DNA from: a candidate division TM6 bacterium GW2011_GWF2_38_10
GTDB taxonomy: Bacteria > Babelota > Babeliae > Babelales > RVW-14
Direction of reading: 5' to 3'
NCBI GenBank assembly: GCA_000992305.1
Contig: LBTY01000013.1
Span: 1 to 43,011, forward strand
Length of the DNA stretch: 43,011 bases
The position numbers and the translations under genes are program-made. This document shows positions 8,843 to 17,765 of this stretch, in pieces. Position 1 is the stretch's first letter. Every line of letters begins with the position of its first letter. The notes under the pieces were generated by a model. It ran no database searches. It was not told where the DNA came from and saw nothing but the letters and a program-made list of their open reading frames with translations.

Positions 8843-9739
8843 TCAATGGCTTTTAGCCATAACCATCTCGTCATAATAAAATACAAGAAATCCTATAATG
8901 ATCAACCCAGCGGCATACACCATATTCATCGAAAGAGCCTCACCAAAATAGAGCCATCCCGTAATCGACGCCGACAAAGGTGCTATAAGGCTCCCAAGCG
9001 AAATAAGTGTTGCTGAATAAACCCGTAAAAGACGTGCATATAACGTAAAACAAAAGACATTTGTCATGAGAATAATTAAAAATAACCAGCTAAAAAAAAT
9101 TGAGGGCGACGCAATAGTACACGCCTCCCCTGCCACACAAGCACTCCCCAATGATAACAACCCACCAAAAAACATCACGCGCCCGTTCAATGCAAACGGG
9201 AATAATGGTTGATGTGTTTGCAACTTTTTCATCACAATCCACCCATAACAAAAGCTCGTTACAGAAATCAACATCGTAATTTCAGCTACAGATACCCCCA
9301 TCCAAAGAAATTTTGATGACTCAGTTGGATCAGCAGTTATCAACATAGGGATGATACTTACAAACCCAATCATCATACCCACCATCTTTTTGAATGTTAC
9401 GCGTTCTTTAAGAAATAAATACGCAAAACCACATGAAATAAAAGGGCTTAAATTGTAGATAAAAGCTGTTTTGGCAACACTCAAATATTTTAAAGACCAA
9501 TACCGCAACGAATAGGGAAGAAAAATACTAAACACTGCTATCTGCAAAAGACAAAATATCGTGTATTTATCATAGGTTACATTATTTTTTTTCAATAAAG
9601 AAGCTATAGCAGTCAACAATACCCCTGCCAAACACATGCGCAACCCAATAACAAATATAGGTTGAGAATATTGAAGCAAAATTTTACTAATGGTAAACGT
9701 TGCACCATACACAAGGTGTAGCAGAAGAATTTGAATCAT
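8843..9739 (-). CDS. EamA/DMT family transporter
   Basis: The start is the ATG at 9739, with a strong AAGGAG ribosome site four bases upstream; the frame stays open to 9889, but that part is Cys-rich and not family-like. The 298-residue product has about ten hydrophobic helices in two EamA halves. The first half opens with LLLHLVYGATFTISKILL, and the second ends with SLIAPLSASITGWLYFGEALS, the typical EamA signature of a Pro-containing helix followed by a short loop with Gly-Glu. Proteins of this drug/metabolite transporter superfamily carry amino acids, nucleotide precursors or other metabolites. The substrate is not predictable. It is likely monocistronic. Confidence 0.88.
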   Translation of the reverse strand: MIQILLLHLVYGATFTISKILLQYSQPIFVIGLRMCLAGVLLTAIASLLKKNNVTYDKYTIFCLLQIAVFSIFLPYSLRYWSLKYLSVAKTAFIYNLSPFISCGFAYLFLKERVTFKKMVGMMIGFVSIIPMLITADPTESSKFLWMGVSVAEITMLISVTSFCYGWIVMKKLQTHQPLFPFALNGRVMFFGGLLSLGSACVAGEACTIASPSIFFSWLFLIILMTNVFCFTLYARLLRVYSATLISLGSLIAPLSASITGWLYFGEALSMNMVYAAGLIIIGFLVFYYDEMVMAKSH

Positions 9740-10301
9740 ATAACTCCTTAACCATATGAAATTAACAATTTTTGTGTCATAACATGTGCTACACATAACA
9801 CACAATACACATCTGATACAACACAATAGATAAGCAGAAAAAAAGATTTTGAAATCTTTGCTCAAGAAAAAGCCAAAGCCCAACCCCAAACCAACTACCC
9901 ATCAAGAATTTTTACATGCATATTTTTTAACAAAAAAAACACAAAACTGCAAATTAATTACACCCAAAGATCAACGGGCCAACATCCCATAAAAAAATAG
10001 TATCGACAGCACAACCACACCCCCAAAAAGCAAATCGCAACTAAACCCTATTTGCAATTTTAAGCAAGCCGCACTACTCGCCGCCACTTCACACAAAACC
10101 ACCACCCACAGGCCACATAACTCTTGTCGACACTTTTCATTACCACAAAAACTTTCAAACTGCACAGTCAACACCCATACCCCTTTTGTAATTAAACCCA
10201 GACCCCATTAAACTGAAATAGAACCGTAAAATGTAAAATACATGTCTCGCCGTGGAGCACATGAATAATCGGTTAGAATCATTTCTTGGAGATCATACAT
10301 T
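9740..10301. other. Intergenic region of about 560 bases
   Basis: No convincing gene. The left end holds the ribosome site of the EamA gene. A short palindrome, AAAGATTT-TG-AAATCTTT, lies at 9842-9859; read on the minus strand it is followed by a T-run. A minus-strand frame of 67 codons (9971-10174, GTG start after AAAAGGGG, Cys-rich, one hydrophobic C-terminal segment) is possible but unsupported. The last 60 bases before 10302 resemble the leader of the paralogous gene at 11797. Confidence 0.5.
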
Positions 10302-11345
10302 ATGTTTTTCAAAGAATACCTTTCATTTATCAAATCACTACTTTTTGTAGCGATCGGGTTTGCGCTACTCTCTGGGCAAACAGCATTTGGAACAATAGTC
10401 CCACTCACCGGCACTCAACAACAACATAACCCTCTCAACGTAGTTGCTCAAATATGGACAACTAACGACAAACAGTCGCAAGACACACCAATCATCGAAA
10501 AACAAACGCCAATGCAACCATCATTTCTTGATCGCTTAGCTCAAACCAAAAAAAAATGTACTATGTGGATCAAAGGAAAAGTTGCATCAGGCATGGCTTT
10601 GGGAAAAAAAGCTCAAGATAAAGTAATGACCTTAATCAAAGCGCACCCAGGTATATCTCTAGGTATTATTGCACTTATAACAATAATAATACTTAGCAAA
10701 ACAGTAAAAAAAGACTTTATAAATGAAAAGATTTGCGATAATAATAAGTGGTATAGTATGATGTGTGCTGAAAATAAACCTGATACGCTACAAAGACAAA
10801 TTAAAAAATTGTTTAATAATTTGTCTGAAGATGCAAAAGACATTATAAAAGCTGATCGCGTAAATAGCAGATACTTTACGCTGCAAGCACTAAAAAATGA
10901 AAAGATTATAGAATATTTAAACAATGATTCTGAATTAAAAGAAATAGCAATAAAAGCATATAAAACATGGAGAGAAAATCCTACAAACGAAAAACATTGG
11001 GAAAAATGTTCTAACATGATAAAAAATTATACAGACATAAATGCCCATCAATCCAATTCTGAACAAAGCAATAAAACAAGTATTCTTGATAAAGTCAGCC
11101 GCTTTATACATATGCTTTCCCCCGACATAATTAGCAAAACCGCCGAAGAAATCAACAAACTAATATATTATAGCAACTATAATTATCTTCATCCTCTAGG
11201 AGTATTTTACGGAGAAGCAAAAAAATCTTATGAAAATCCACCATTTGCATCGCCAGAAGTTTATAAAGCTGCCGGATGTAATTTGTGCAACGCGTACACT
11301 GGAGATACAAGAGCGCTCGGCAGGAATCAACATATTTACGGTTAA
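10302..11345 (+). CDS. Exported protein of unknown family, paralogue of the gene at 11797
   Basis: A 347-residue protein. The N-terminus (FIKSLLFVAIGFALLSGQTAFG) is a signal peptide or signal anchor. A Gln/Thr-rich linker follows, then a second hydrophobic helix near residues 112-128 (ISLGIIALITIIILS), then a hydrophilic helical domain of about 215 residues with no motif I recognise. The last 30 residues contain CNLC. The first 90 residues match the product of the gene at 11797: near-identical signal sequence, QQQ linker, SQDT, and QPSFLDRLAQT versus QQSFLASLAQT. The pair arose by duplication, and only this copy has the long C-terminal domain. A GGAG lies 11 bases before the ATG. Function unknown; export or membrane insertion is the only solid prediction. 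Confidence 0.78.
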   Translation: MFFKEYLSFIKSLLFVAIGFALLSGQTAFGTIVPLTGTQQQHNPLNVVAQIWTTNDKQSQDTPIIEKQTPMQPSFLDRLAQTKKKCTMWIKGKVASGMALGKKAQDKVMTLIKAHPGISLGIIALITIIILSKTVKKDFINEKICDNNKWYSMMCAENKPDTLQRQIKKLFNNLSEDAKDIIKADRVNSRYFTLQALKNEKIIEYLNNDSELKEIAIKAYKTWRENPTNEKHWEKCSNMIKNYTDINAHQSNSEQSNKTSILDKVSRFIHMLSPDIISKTAEEINKLIYYSNYNYLHPLGVFYGEAKKSYENPPFASPEVYKAAGCNLCNAYTGDTRALGRNQHIYG

Positions 11346-11796
11346 TTTGGCATAGATGAAAATTTCTTCATTGCTTTATCGGAACATTATCGGCATAATA
11401 TAAGCATATTACAAACACTCTTTTGCCGTAAAAGAATGACCCAATGGAGTCAAACTTTAATTCTATTTATGTTATAAACCTTCACTCGCAAACAATTTAA
11501 TACACGTCAAAGCAACACAACAAAAAAAACAATGTTTTTGCAATGATAACCCAAAAGTTACCGGTACAAACCTATACCCTTTTTCAACACTATTACACAC
11601 TTCTTAATCACCAAGGCTACACAACCACAACCCCAAATCTTTAAGTTTACATACCCCGCACCATTACCATAGTTGCAATAAAAACAATGCCTTTGTATCC
11701 TAAAAAATAAGATAAGAAAACAACCTTCAATTTATAGCTCACTGTTGAGCGCATCAACAATAGGTTATTAACCATTTTTTAAAAGGAGTATACGTC
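11346..11796. other. Intergenic region of about 450 bases between the two paralogues
   Basis: I see no gene, RNA or strong hairpin here. The last 60 bases resemble the leader of the upstream paralogue (the pattern GAGC-CATC-AATAGGTTA-CATTT), which shows that the duplication included the 5' flank. The rest may be remains of the missing C-terminal part of a former copy, but no frame supports that. Confidence 0.45.
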
Positions 11797-12237
11797 ATGT
11801 TTTTTAAAAAACATATTTCACCTATCAAATCACTACTTTTTGTAGCTATCGGGCTTACACTGCTCTCGGGGCAAGCATTTGGAACAAAAGTACCGCTCCC
11901 CAACACACAACAACAACAAAGCTCATGCAATGCAGATGCTCAAATATTGGCTCCTGATGAGAACCAATCGCAAGACACCCAAACTCCCGAAGGCACAGTA
12001 ATCACCGAAGAGCAAACTCCAACACAACAATCATTTCTTGCCAGCTTAGCTCAAACCTGTACTGCGTGGATCGAATCACACCCATATATTGCTACAAGTG
12101 TTGCACTTATCGCATTCATAACACTGAGCGAAAAAATATATGATACATATCTAATCCATCAAGCAAATGCTGACTTACATGCTCTGATAAAGGAAGGTGA
12201 AAGGTTATTAATGCTTGACCTGAAAATACCGAACTGA
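11797..12237 (+). CDS. Short exported paralogue of the protein encoded at 10302
   Basis: A 146-residue protein with the same N-terminal layout as its upstream neighbour: IKSLLFVAIGLTLLSGQAFG signal sequence, Gln/Thr-rich linker, QQSFLASLAQT, then a hydrophobic helix (about 105-120) and only about 30 further residues, where the neighbour has some 215. It could be a naturally short member or a copy that lost its C-terminal domain. A strong ribosome site, AAAAGGAG, lies nine bases upstream of the ATG, better than that of the longer copy, which argues that it is expressed. No recognised domain. Confidence 0.72.
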   Translation: MFFKKHISPIKSLLFVAIGLTLLSGQAFGTKVPLPNTQQQQSSCNADAQILAPDENQSQDTQTPEGTVITEEQTPTQQSFLASLAQTCTAWIESHPYIATSVALIAFITLSEKIYDTYLIHQANADLHALIKEGERLLMLDLKIPN

Positions 12238-12328
12238 TCATCTAAAAATAAGATGCTTACGCTCATTTATCAGATAAGCAAAAACTCACAAAATGTTTCA
12301 ACATAAACGAAGCATTTCATAACGCTTG

Positions 12329-13306
12329 TTACGCACAGGCCTTTGAAAGACGGTCCCAAATATCCGCCCATGCATCATCTTGCGGCGGTGCTTGCACAAA
12401 AATCTTATCAGGATTCGTTGCATCAAGCTCATGCAACGCTTTATAAAGCTCGCGAGCATAACAATCTTTATTCGTCGACATTTTTCGAGTTATGACATGC
12501 TGCGGGAATGGACCAAAATCAGAATAGTACATCACAGCGCAACGCTTGTTTTTTGTACACAACTCATCCAATGCTACTTGAATCTCCTCAAGCGACGCCA
12601 AAACAGTTTCGGCCTGAGGCTTATAATGAATTTTCATATTGCCCGGAACGCTTGACTGGTGTTGCGCAGGCATATGAACCACACCCTGCAAAACATGTTC
12701 TAGCATTGCCTGAGAAATTGGCCCAGGCCGCAATATTCTTGGTGTATCCCCTGTTACATCCACAATGGTCGATTCAAGACCAACGGCACAAGGCCCAGCA
12801 TCTACAACAGCGGCGATGCGCCCGCCCAAACTAGAAAGGACATGTTCAGCGCTTGTAGGGCTTATACGCTTATGAAGGTTTGCTGATGGCGCCGCCAACC
12901 CTGTTTGCAATGTTTTTATAATACGTAAAAGCACAGGATGGCGCGGCACGCGTAAGGCAACAGTATCAAGCCCTCCCGTAACTGCATTACTAACATTTGA
13001 ATGCTTTTTGAGCAAAATCGTTAAAGGTCCCGGCCAAAATGCTTGAGCAAGCTTAAGCGCCGCCGGCGGAACATCTTGAGCCCATTGAGATAAACATTCT
13101 GCCGAATGAATATGCACAATCAACGGATGGTTATTTGGTCTATTTTTAGCACTAAAAATCTTAGCAACCGCTGCAACATTTTTTGCATCTGCGGCAAGCC
13201 CATAAACCGTTTCTGTTGGCACCGCAACAACTTCTCCGGCCTTGAGCAGATCTATTGCAGTAAGAATATCACGCTCTTCAGACGCTTTTAAAACTTTGGT
13301 AACCAT
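12329..13306 (-). CDS. sua5: L-threonylcarbamoyladenylate synthase, long Sua5 form
   Basis: Makes threonylcarbamoyl-AMP from Thr, bicarbonate and ATP, the first step of the universal t6A37 modification in ANN-decoding tRNAs, in the cytoplasm. The YrdC domain is plain: PTETVYGLAADA (about 31-42), SAKNRPNNHPLIVHI (the K-R-P substrate pocket), WPGPLTILL, TVALRVPRHP, GLAAPSANLH and STIVDV. A C-terminal Sua5 domain extends it to 325 residues, so this is the Sua5/YwlC form, not the short TsaC. The ATG at 13306 is preceded by AAGAG at eight bases. It is a stand-alone gene, convergent with the short exported paralogue. It is an essential function in most bacteria. Confidence 0.95.
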   Translation of the reverse strand: MVTKVLKASEERDILTAIDLLKAGEVVAVPTETVYGLAADAKNVAAVAKIFSAKNRPNNHPLIVHIHSAECLSQWAQDVPPAALKLAQAFWPGPLTILLKKHSNVSNAVTGGLDTVALRVPRHPVLLRIIKTLQTGLAAPSANLHKRISPTSAEHVLSSLGGRIAAVVDAGPCAVGLESTIVDVTGDTPRILRPGPISQAMLEHVLQGVVHMPAQHQSSVPGNMKIHYKPQAETVLASLEEIQVALDELCTKNKRCAVMYYSDFGPFPQHVITRKMSTNKDCYARELYKALHELDATNPDKIFVQAPPQDDAWADIWDRLSKACA

Positions 13307-13476
13307 ATAATAACTCTTTTTTTTAAAACCTTTACAAAATCAAATGCCCATCATTGTGCAATATAAAAACTTTACTCTAAAACCATATATGCTAGAGTTA
13401 ATCATAAAATAATTTTATTGCAATAGATACACCCGTAGGAATCAATACGTTAACCACAAATCTAAGGAGTTTTGCA

Positions 13477-14103
13477 ATGAACAAGTACACAATTTTTTTG
13501 AGCTTATTATTATGCAATACGATACCAAACAATGCAATAGCAATGTTTACACACCCAAAGCCAAACCTCGAAGAAAAAACACCGCAACAAGCACAAGCTG
13601 ATCTATTTTATTACGTTAAACTTTCGGGCAACCCCTTTGAAGCTTTTATCAACATTTTACCAACCCTTGAAAAATTCAATGACAATCCCGAATTTGATAT
13701 CAATAAAACAAATGTCCTATCTCAAACCCTTCTAGAAGTGGCAACTGTCCACGCAGTCATCAAAAGATTAACAAAGCAAGATGAGTGTTGTGACTGCGAT
13801 TCAAATAACAATGAAAGCCTCTGTCCTTGTTTGAAAATTATTGAATACTTATTAACCTATGGAGCAAATCCTAATATACCAGGAAGCAGAGGCCTCACAC
13901 CGCTTCAAATAGCCATTCAATATTCTCATCTTAATAATGCACACATTCGTAATATAATAAAACTACTCTTGCAGCACGGCGCCGACACTTCAAATATAAA
14001 TTGGCGTGAAGTTCCTAGAGAAATAACCAACCACGAAAGCATTTTGCCATTTTTACCTGCAAATGCACAAACTTTATCAACAGAAACTTGCCTACTTTTC
14101 TAA
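13477..14103 (+). CDS. Exported ankyrin-repeat protein
   Basis: A 208-residue protein with an N-terminal signal peptide (YTIFLSLLLCNTIPNNAIA). Two ankyrin repeats are visible: one around IIEYLLTYGANPN followed by GLTPLQIAI (about 127-150), and one around IIKLLLQHGADTSN (about 160-173); a weaker one may precede them. A Cys cluster, CCDCD...CPC, lies just before the first repeat. Ankyrin repeats mediate protein binding, and exported ones are frequent in bacteria that live inside protists; a host-directed role is inference. The ATG has a strong AAGGAG eight bases upstream. Probably a single-gene unit ending near the hairpin at 14162-14191. Confidence 0.85.
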   Translation: MNKYTIFLSLLLCNTIPNNAIAMFTHPKPNLEEKTPQQAQADLFYYVKLSGNPFEAFINILPTLEKFNDNPEFDINKTNVLSQTLLEVATVHAVIKRLTKQDECCDCDSNNNESLCPCLKIIEYLLTYGANPNIPGSRGLTPLQIAIQYSHLNNAHIRNIIKLLLQHGADTSNINWREVPREITNHESILPFLPANAQTLSTETCLLF

Positions 14104-14152
14104 AAAAGGTATCTAACACTTTATTAGATCTTGTACACAATACGCATGTTAA

Positions 14153-14191
14153 CATAAAAAATATGGCCGTCCTATCAAAAGGACGGCCATA
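14153..14191 (-). terminator. Rho-independent terminator, mainly for the minus-strand glycosyltransferase
   Basis: A perfect 12-bp GC-rich stem, TATGGCCGTCCT paired with AGGACGGCCATA (14162-14173 and 14180-14191), with a six-base loop. On the minus strand it is followed by a T-run (A-run at 14155-14161 on the plus strand), just after the stop codon of the gene at 14197-14934. It may also stop readthrough from the ankyrin gene on the other strand, though no T-run follows on that side. Confidence 0.85.
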
Positions 14192-14196
14192 ACGTC

Positions 14197-14934
14197 TTAA
14201 GCCAAAAACTTTTTCTTCATATCAATAATTAACCTTGCCCAATAATCCATAAAAAGCTTTTCTTTAAGAACTGGACGGTTTTTAAGCTGCTCATATTTTT
14301 TTGTCACAATTTCCTCGGTACACTCAGACCAATCGTCAAGAATTACTACCGGCAACCCTTGATAAAGCGGATCAAGCCCCGACGTTTTTACAACAGGAAC
14401 ACACCCTACCAATAAGGCCTCCCATGTTCTAAAACAATCAAGACCAGCGCCAAACGGACTCAAAACATAACGATAGGTTGCCATCTCTTTAAAATAATCC
14501 TTAAATGGCTTAGGGCCCGCTGTAAACGAAAAGTTATTTTTTTCAACCTGCGCAACAACATCAACCCTCCCTCGAACATTGATATATATAAGATTTTTGC
14601 GCGGCCAATCACTATTTTCAGCTAATTCTTTTAAAAAGGCATCATGTATTTTGGTTTTACCATTTTTCCACTGAGGATTACCAAGCCCAATCGGAATTGG
14701 CGTAAACTTTGGATGAAGCGGCTTTATATCACAATTTTGACCAAACCAATGAATAATATTTGGATGATCCAAATAATGCGCAAATTTACCAGGTGCCGGC
14801 AAATCACTATTTTGTGTTATTAAAATGACAGGATGGCGTAACGTTTTAAAAACCGCAGAAAAAAAGAATTCTAAAAATGACGCGTCAATAAAAATAATAC
14901 TTCCTGGCACAACGCGTCGCGGGTCCAAAATCAT
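14197..14934 (-). CDS. Exostosin-like glycosyltransferase, short form lacking the N-terminal anchor
   Basis: A 245-residue protein clearly paralogous to the product of 17887-18846. Shared blocks include GSIIFID versus GDIVFIK, LDHPNIIHWFGQNCD versus LDDSHLIGWCGCNVG, MATYRYVLSPFGAGLDCFRTWEA, and GLDPLYQGLPVVILDDW. The D-C-x-R-x-W-E-A segment and the preceding S-P are typical of exostosin-type (GT47) catalytic domains, which use nucleotide sugars. It lacks about the first 60 residues of the paralogue, including the membrane anchor. The ATG at 14934 has no ribosome site; the 32 bases upstream are a T-rich tract directly behind tRNA-Asn. It may be a cytosolic variant or an N-terminally truncated copy. 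Confidence 0.8.
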   Translation of the reverse strand: MILDPRRVVPGSIIFIDASFLEFFFSAVFKTLRHPVILITQNSDLPAPGKFAHYLDHPNIIHWFGQNCDIKPLHPKFTPIPIGLGNPQWKNGKTKIHDAFLKELAENSDWPRKNLIYINVRGRVDVVAQVEKNNFSFTAGPKPFKDYFKEMATYRYVLSPFGAGLDCFRTWEALLVGCVPVVKTSGLDPLYQGLPVVILDDWSECTEEIVTKKYEQLKNRPVLKEKLFMDYWARLIIDMKKKFLA

Positions 14935-14966
14935 ATTGATAAAAAAAATAATAAAAAAAAAGGAAG

Positions 14967-15042
14967 TGGCTCCCGGAGCAGGATTCGAACCTGCGACCCA
15001 ACGATTAACAGTCGTTTGCTCTACCGACTGAGCTATCCGGGA
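14967..15042 (-). tRNA. tRNA-Asn (GTT)
   Basis: Complete cloverleaf on the minus strand: acceptor stem TCCCGGA/TCCGGGA, D-arm GCTC...GAGC, anticodon stem AACGA/TCGTT around the loop CTGTTAA (anticodon GTT), T-arm GCAGG-TTCGAAT-CCTGC, discriminator G and an encoded CCA at 14967-14969. A T-run follows immediately. It lies 47 bases behind tRNA-Val and is probably co-transcribed with it. Confidence 0.97.
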
Positions 15043-15089
15043 ACTAATTTTTGATTCGTATGTTATAGATCTCTCACACCGTCGCTTTA

Positions 15090-15166
15090 TGGTGGGCGAA
15101 ACAGGATTCGAACCTGTGACCCCCTGCTTGTAAGGCAGGTGCTCTAACCAACTGAGCTATTCGCCC
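15090..15166 (-). tRNA. tRNA-Val (TAC)
   Basis: Complete cloverleaf on the minus strand: acceptor stem GGGCGAA/TTCGCCC, anticodon stem CCTGC/GCAGG around the loop CTTACAA (anticodon TAC), T-arm ACAGG-TTCGAAT-CCTGT, discriminator A and an encoded CCA at 15090-15092. It is the first gene of a Val-Asn tRNA pair. Confidence 0.97.
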
Positions 15167-15193
15167 TAGGTGCTCGTCTTTCTCTGTAGCAAT

Positions 15194-15222
15194 ATACTAT
15201 CTAAAAATAGTATCTTCGTCAA
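15194..15222 (-). promoter_or_regulatory. Sigma70-type promoter of the tRNA-Val/tRNA-Asn unit
   Basis: On the minus strand, TTGACG (15217-15222) and TAGTAT (15194-15199) are separated by exactly 17 bases, 28 bases upstream of the first tRNA base. This is a near-consensus housekeeping promoter at the right place for a tRNA operon. Confidence 0.75.
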
Positions 15223-15284
15223 AAAAAATTTTACTTTTTTTATTATTTTTTTATTTATTACAAGCAAATTGCTATAAAAACACA

Positions 15285-15779
15285 CTAGTTGAGCGTTTTG
15301 ACTTTTTTCAAGGTACATCCAATAATAACATAACACACAATAAACGAAACAATATGCAAGAGTTGATCTACGATTAACAATACCTGAGACTGCTCACAAA
15401 AAGAACCCAAAACATCTTTATGCGTTGCAAAAAAATACGTATAAAATTTACCATAATCAATAATGGTATGGCTTATGAGTAAAATTAACGTAACACTCAG
15501 CAGCAGCGGCCAAGGGAATTCGCCATCTTTTATTCCTTGAGTTGTATTCCAAAAAAGTCCCATCCGCGCAATAGCAAAAAAACCAACCAGCATAATCCCC
15601 GTCCACACACTTGCATGAATAATGCAAATTAACAAAGATTTAACTTTATAAAGAGCAATACTTTTTGTCTGCAACGAATAATCACCAATACAATGCGCGC
15701 ACCACAACATACTCAACGCCGTAAAAAATTTACCGAGTGCTTGCCCATAAAATCGCCAAGATGTTTTTTGTTTTTTCAT
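15285..15779 (-). CDS. DUF3307 family membrane protein
   Basis: A 164-residue protein with four or five hydrophobic helices. It shows the family's spaced polar motifs: AHCIGDYSLQT near residue 30, an isolated His in the next helix (IIHASVW), SHTIIDYGK near residue 105, and DQLLHIV near residue 140. DUF3307 proteins are small integral membrane proteins of unknown function. I chose the ATG at 15779 because AAAGG, overlapping the uvrB stop codon, is six bases upstream of it; a second ATG two codons earlier (15785) lies against that site. The gap to uvrB is 9 bases, so it is probably translated by reinitiation from the uvrB mRNA. Confidence 0.8.
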   Translation of the reverse strand: MKKQKTSWRFYGQALGKFFTALSMLWCAHCIGDYSLQTKSIALYKVKSLLICIIHASVWTGIMLVGFFAIARMGLFWNTTQGIKDGEFPWPLLLSVTLILLISHTIIDYGKFYTYFFATHKDVLGSFCEQSQVLLIVDQLLHIVSFIVCYVIIGCTLKKVKTLN

Positions 15780-15788
15780 GCGCATCCT

Positions 15789-17765
15789 TTATTGCAGCAA
15801 TTTGCGTAGCTTAAGAATTTTATCACGCATATCAATAGCGGTTTCAAAATCCAACGCTTCTGCCGCTTGTTGCATCTCTTGTTGGTATTGCACAATAAGA
15901 GCCTCGACTTCTTCAACGCTTTTAGGTTTTGGCATTGTTGATCGCGCACTAGCCTTAGAGGCCTGCGCAATTGCCGACTGTAATTTTGAAATACTTTTAG
16001 TTACCTCACGCTGCACCGACTCTGGAGTTATGCCATGCTGCTCATTATACGCAAGCTGTAGCGCACGGCGCCGACTTGTTTCCTGCAATGCTTTTTCCAT
16101 TGATTGCGTTATTTTATCCGCATAAAAAATAACCTTGCTTTCTACATTACGCGCAGCACGGCCAATCGTTTGAATCAACGAACGCGTATCACGTAAAAAA
16201 CTTTCAATGTCAGCATCAAGAATAGCAACCAATGCAACCTCAGGCAAGTCAAGCCCCTCGCGCAACAAATTGATGCCCACCAAACAGTCAAAAACCCCAA
16301 GGCGTAATTTATGAAGTAATTCAGTTCGCTGCGGAGTTTTAATCTCACTGTGCATATAACACACTTTAATTTTTTTTTGCTGCAAATATTTTGCTAAATC
16401 CTCAGCAGATTTTTTGGTCAACACCGTCACCAACGTTCTAAAACCTTTTGCCGCCGTAGCATTAATCTGTTCAATTAAATGATCAAGCTGTCCCTCGCGC
16501 TTTACTATCTCAATCTCTGGATCGACGATGCCTGTAGGACGAACAATCTGCTCGGCTACCGTATCGGCATGATTCATTTCATAGGCAGACGGCGTAGCCG
16601 AAACAAAAATAACGTCCTTAAAATACCGCTCTATTTCCTCAAACTGTAATGGTCTATTATCGTAAGCCGATGGCAACCTAAACCCAAAATCAACCAATGA
16701 TTTTTTACGCGCGCGATCACCTTTGTACATGCCAACCAATTGAGGAATAGTAATGTGAGACTCGTCGATAATCATTAAAAAATCTTTGGGAAAGAAGTCA
16801 AGCAAACTAAATGGGGCATCCCCTGGAGCACGGCCATCAAAATACCGTGAATAATTTTCAATCCCATTACAATAACCCGTTTGCTCAAGCATATCAATAT
16901 CATGATTTACACGTGTTAACAACCGTTCACGATAAAGAGGATTTTGCATTGTTGCCGCATGTTCTTCAAGATCTTTTTTGATCATCTGAATGGCAGCCTC
17001 ACGCTTATCTTTGGTTGTTAAAAAATGCTTTGCTGGAAAAATAAGCATGTTGTCAAGCACCGATAAAACGGTATTATTATGTCGATCAACAAGCTCAAGT
17101 TGTTCTATTTCATCACCAAACAACTCAATCCGCACATTATCACGCATGTAAGGCAGATTGATTGTAATGGTATTACCAAGTACCTTAAATGTTCCATGGG
17201 TACTTTCAAGATCATTGCGTTTGTATTGAATAAAAATAAGTTTATCGATCAATTCCTTGCGCGAAATTTTTTGCCCCACCGTTATAGAAAAAGTAAGATC
17301 ACGATAGTCTTGAGGATTACCCAACGAATAAATACTCGAAACAGACGAGATAATAATCACATCATTACGATTAATCAGTGATGCGGTTGCCTGAACACGC
17401 AATCGCTCAATTTCACTATTAATTTTAGTTTCTTTAGGAATATAAATATCTTGCGCAGGAAGGTATGATTCAGGTTGATAGTAGTCATAATAACTCACAA
17501 AATAGTTAATACTATTTTCGGGAAAAAAAAGACTAAACTCTTCATAAAGCTGCGCCGCTAAGGTTTTATTTGGCGATAAAATAAGTGTTGGTTTATTGTG
17601 CGCAGCAATAACATTTGCCATAGTAAATGTTTTGCCCGACCCGGTAACCCCCAACAATATGGACTTGCCTGGTCGATGCTTATTTAAAAGCTCAATAGCC
17701 CGCGGTTGGTCACCAGTAGGCTTAAACGGTGATGACAAGGTAAATGATTTTTTTTCATTTTTCAT
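15789..17765 (-). CDS. uvrB: Excinuclease ABC subunit B
   Basis: The damage-verifying helicase-like subunit of nucleotide excision repair, loaded by UvrA and cut-directing with UvrC. The start at 17765 (MKNEKKSF) gives 658 residues, the family norm; the frame upstream encodes a Phe-rich stretch that is not UvrB. Walker A GVTGSGKT is at 39-46, the beta-hairpin (YYDYYQPESYLPAQDIYI) near 92-109, DESHIT, FVSATPS, GINLLREGLDLPEV and QTIGRAARN follow, and a C-terminal UVR domain (YQQEMQQAAEALDFETAIDMRD) binds UvrC/UvrA. All expected motifs are present. It is first in a unit with the DUF3307 gene. uvrA lies 7 kb away in this window. Confidence 0.97.
   Translation of the reverse strand: MKNEKKSFTLSSPFKPTGDQPRAIELLNKHRPGKSILLGVTGSGKTFTMANVIAAHNKPTLILSPNKTLAAQLYEEFSLFFPENSINYFVSYYDYYQPESYLPAQDIYIPKETKINSEIERLRVQATASLINRNDVIIISSVSSIYSLGNPQDYRDLTFSITVGQKISRKELIDKLIFIQYKRNDLESTHGTFKVLGNTITINLPYMRDNVRIELFGDEIEQLELVDRHNNTVLSVLDNMLIFPAKHFLTTKDKREAAIQMIKKDLEEHAATMQNPLYRERLLTRVNHDIDMLEQTGYCNGIENYSRYFDGRAPGDAPFSLLDFFPKDFLMIIDESHITIPQLVGMYKGDRARKKSLVDFGFRLPSAYDNRPLQFEEIERYFKDVIFVSATPSAYEMNHADTVAEQIVRPTGIVDPEIEIVKREGQLDHLIEQINATAAKGFRTLVTVLTKKSAEDLAKYLQQKKIKVCYMHSEIKTPQRTELLHKLRLGVFDCLVGINLLREGLDLPEVALVAILDADIESFLRDTRSLIQTIGRAARNVESKVIFYADKITQSMEKALQETSRRRALQLAYNEQHGITPESVQREVTKSISKLQSAIAQASKASARSTMPKPKSVEEVEALIVQYQQEMQQAAEALDFETAIDMRDKILKLRKLLQ

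Noticed and set aside
9971..10174. Minus-strand 67-codon frame with a GTG start and a hydrophobic C-terminus
   Set aside because: Cys-rich composition, no homologue recognised and no neighbouring support; the G-rich stretch before GTG could be chance. Left as a possibility in the intergenic entry.
10613..11017. Minus-strand 134-codon hydrophobic frame inside the exported protein gene
   Set aside because: Antisense of a charged, AT-rich coding region, which produces Phe/Leu/Ser-rich complements; no start signal.
12508..12834. Plus-strand 108-codon frame inside sua5
   Set aside because: The opposite strand encodes a conserved YrdC/Sua5 domain over the whole range.
14934..15166. Genomic island or prophage integrated at the tRNA pair
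   Set aside because: No integrase, no duplicated tRNA end and no phage genes are visible in the window.
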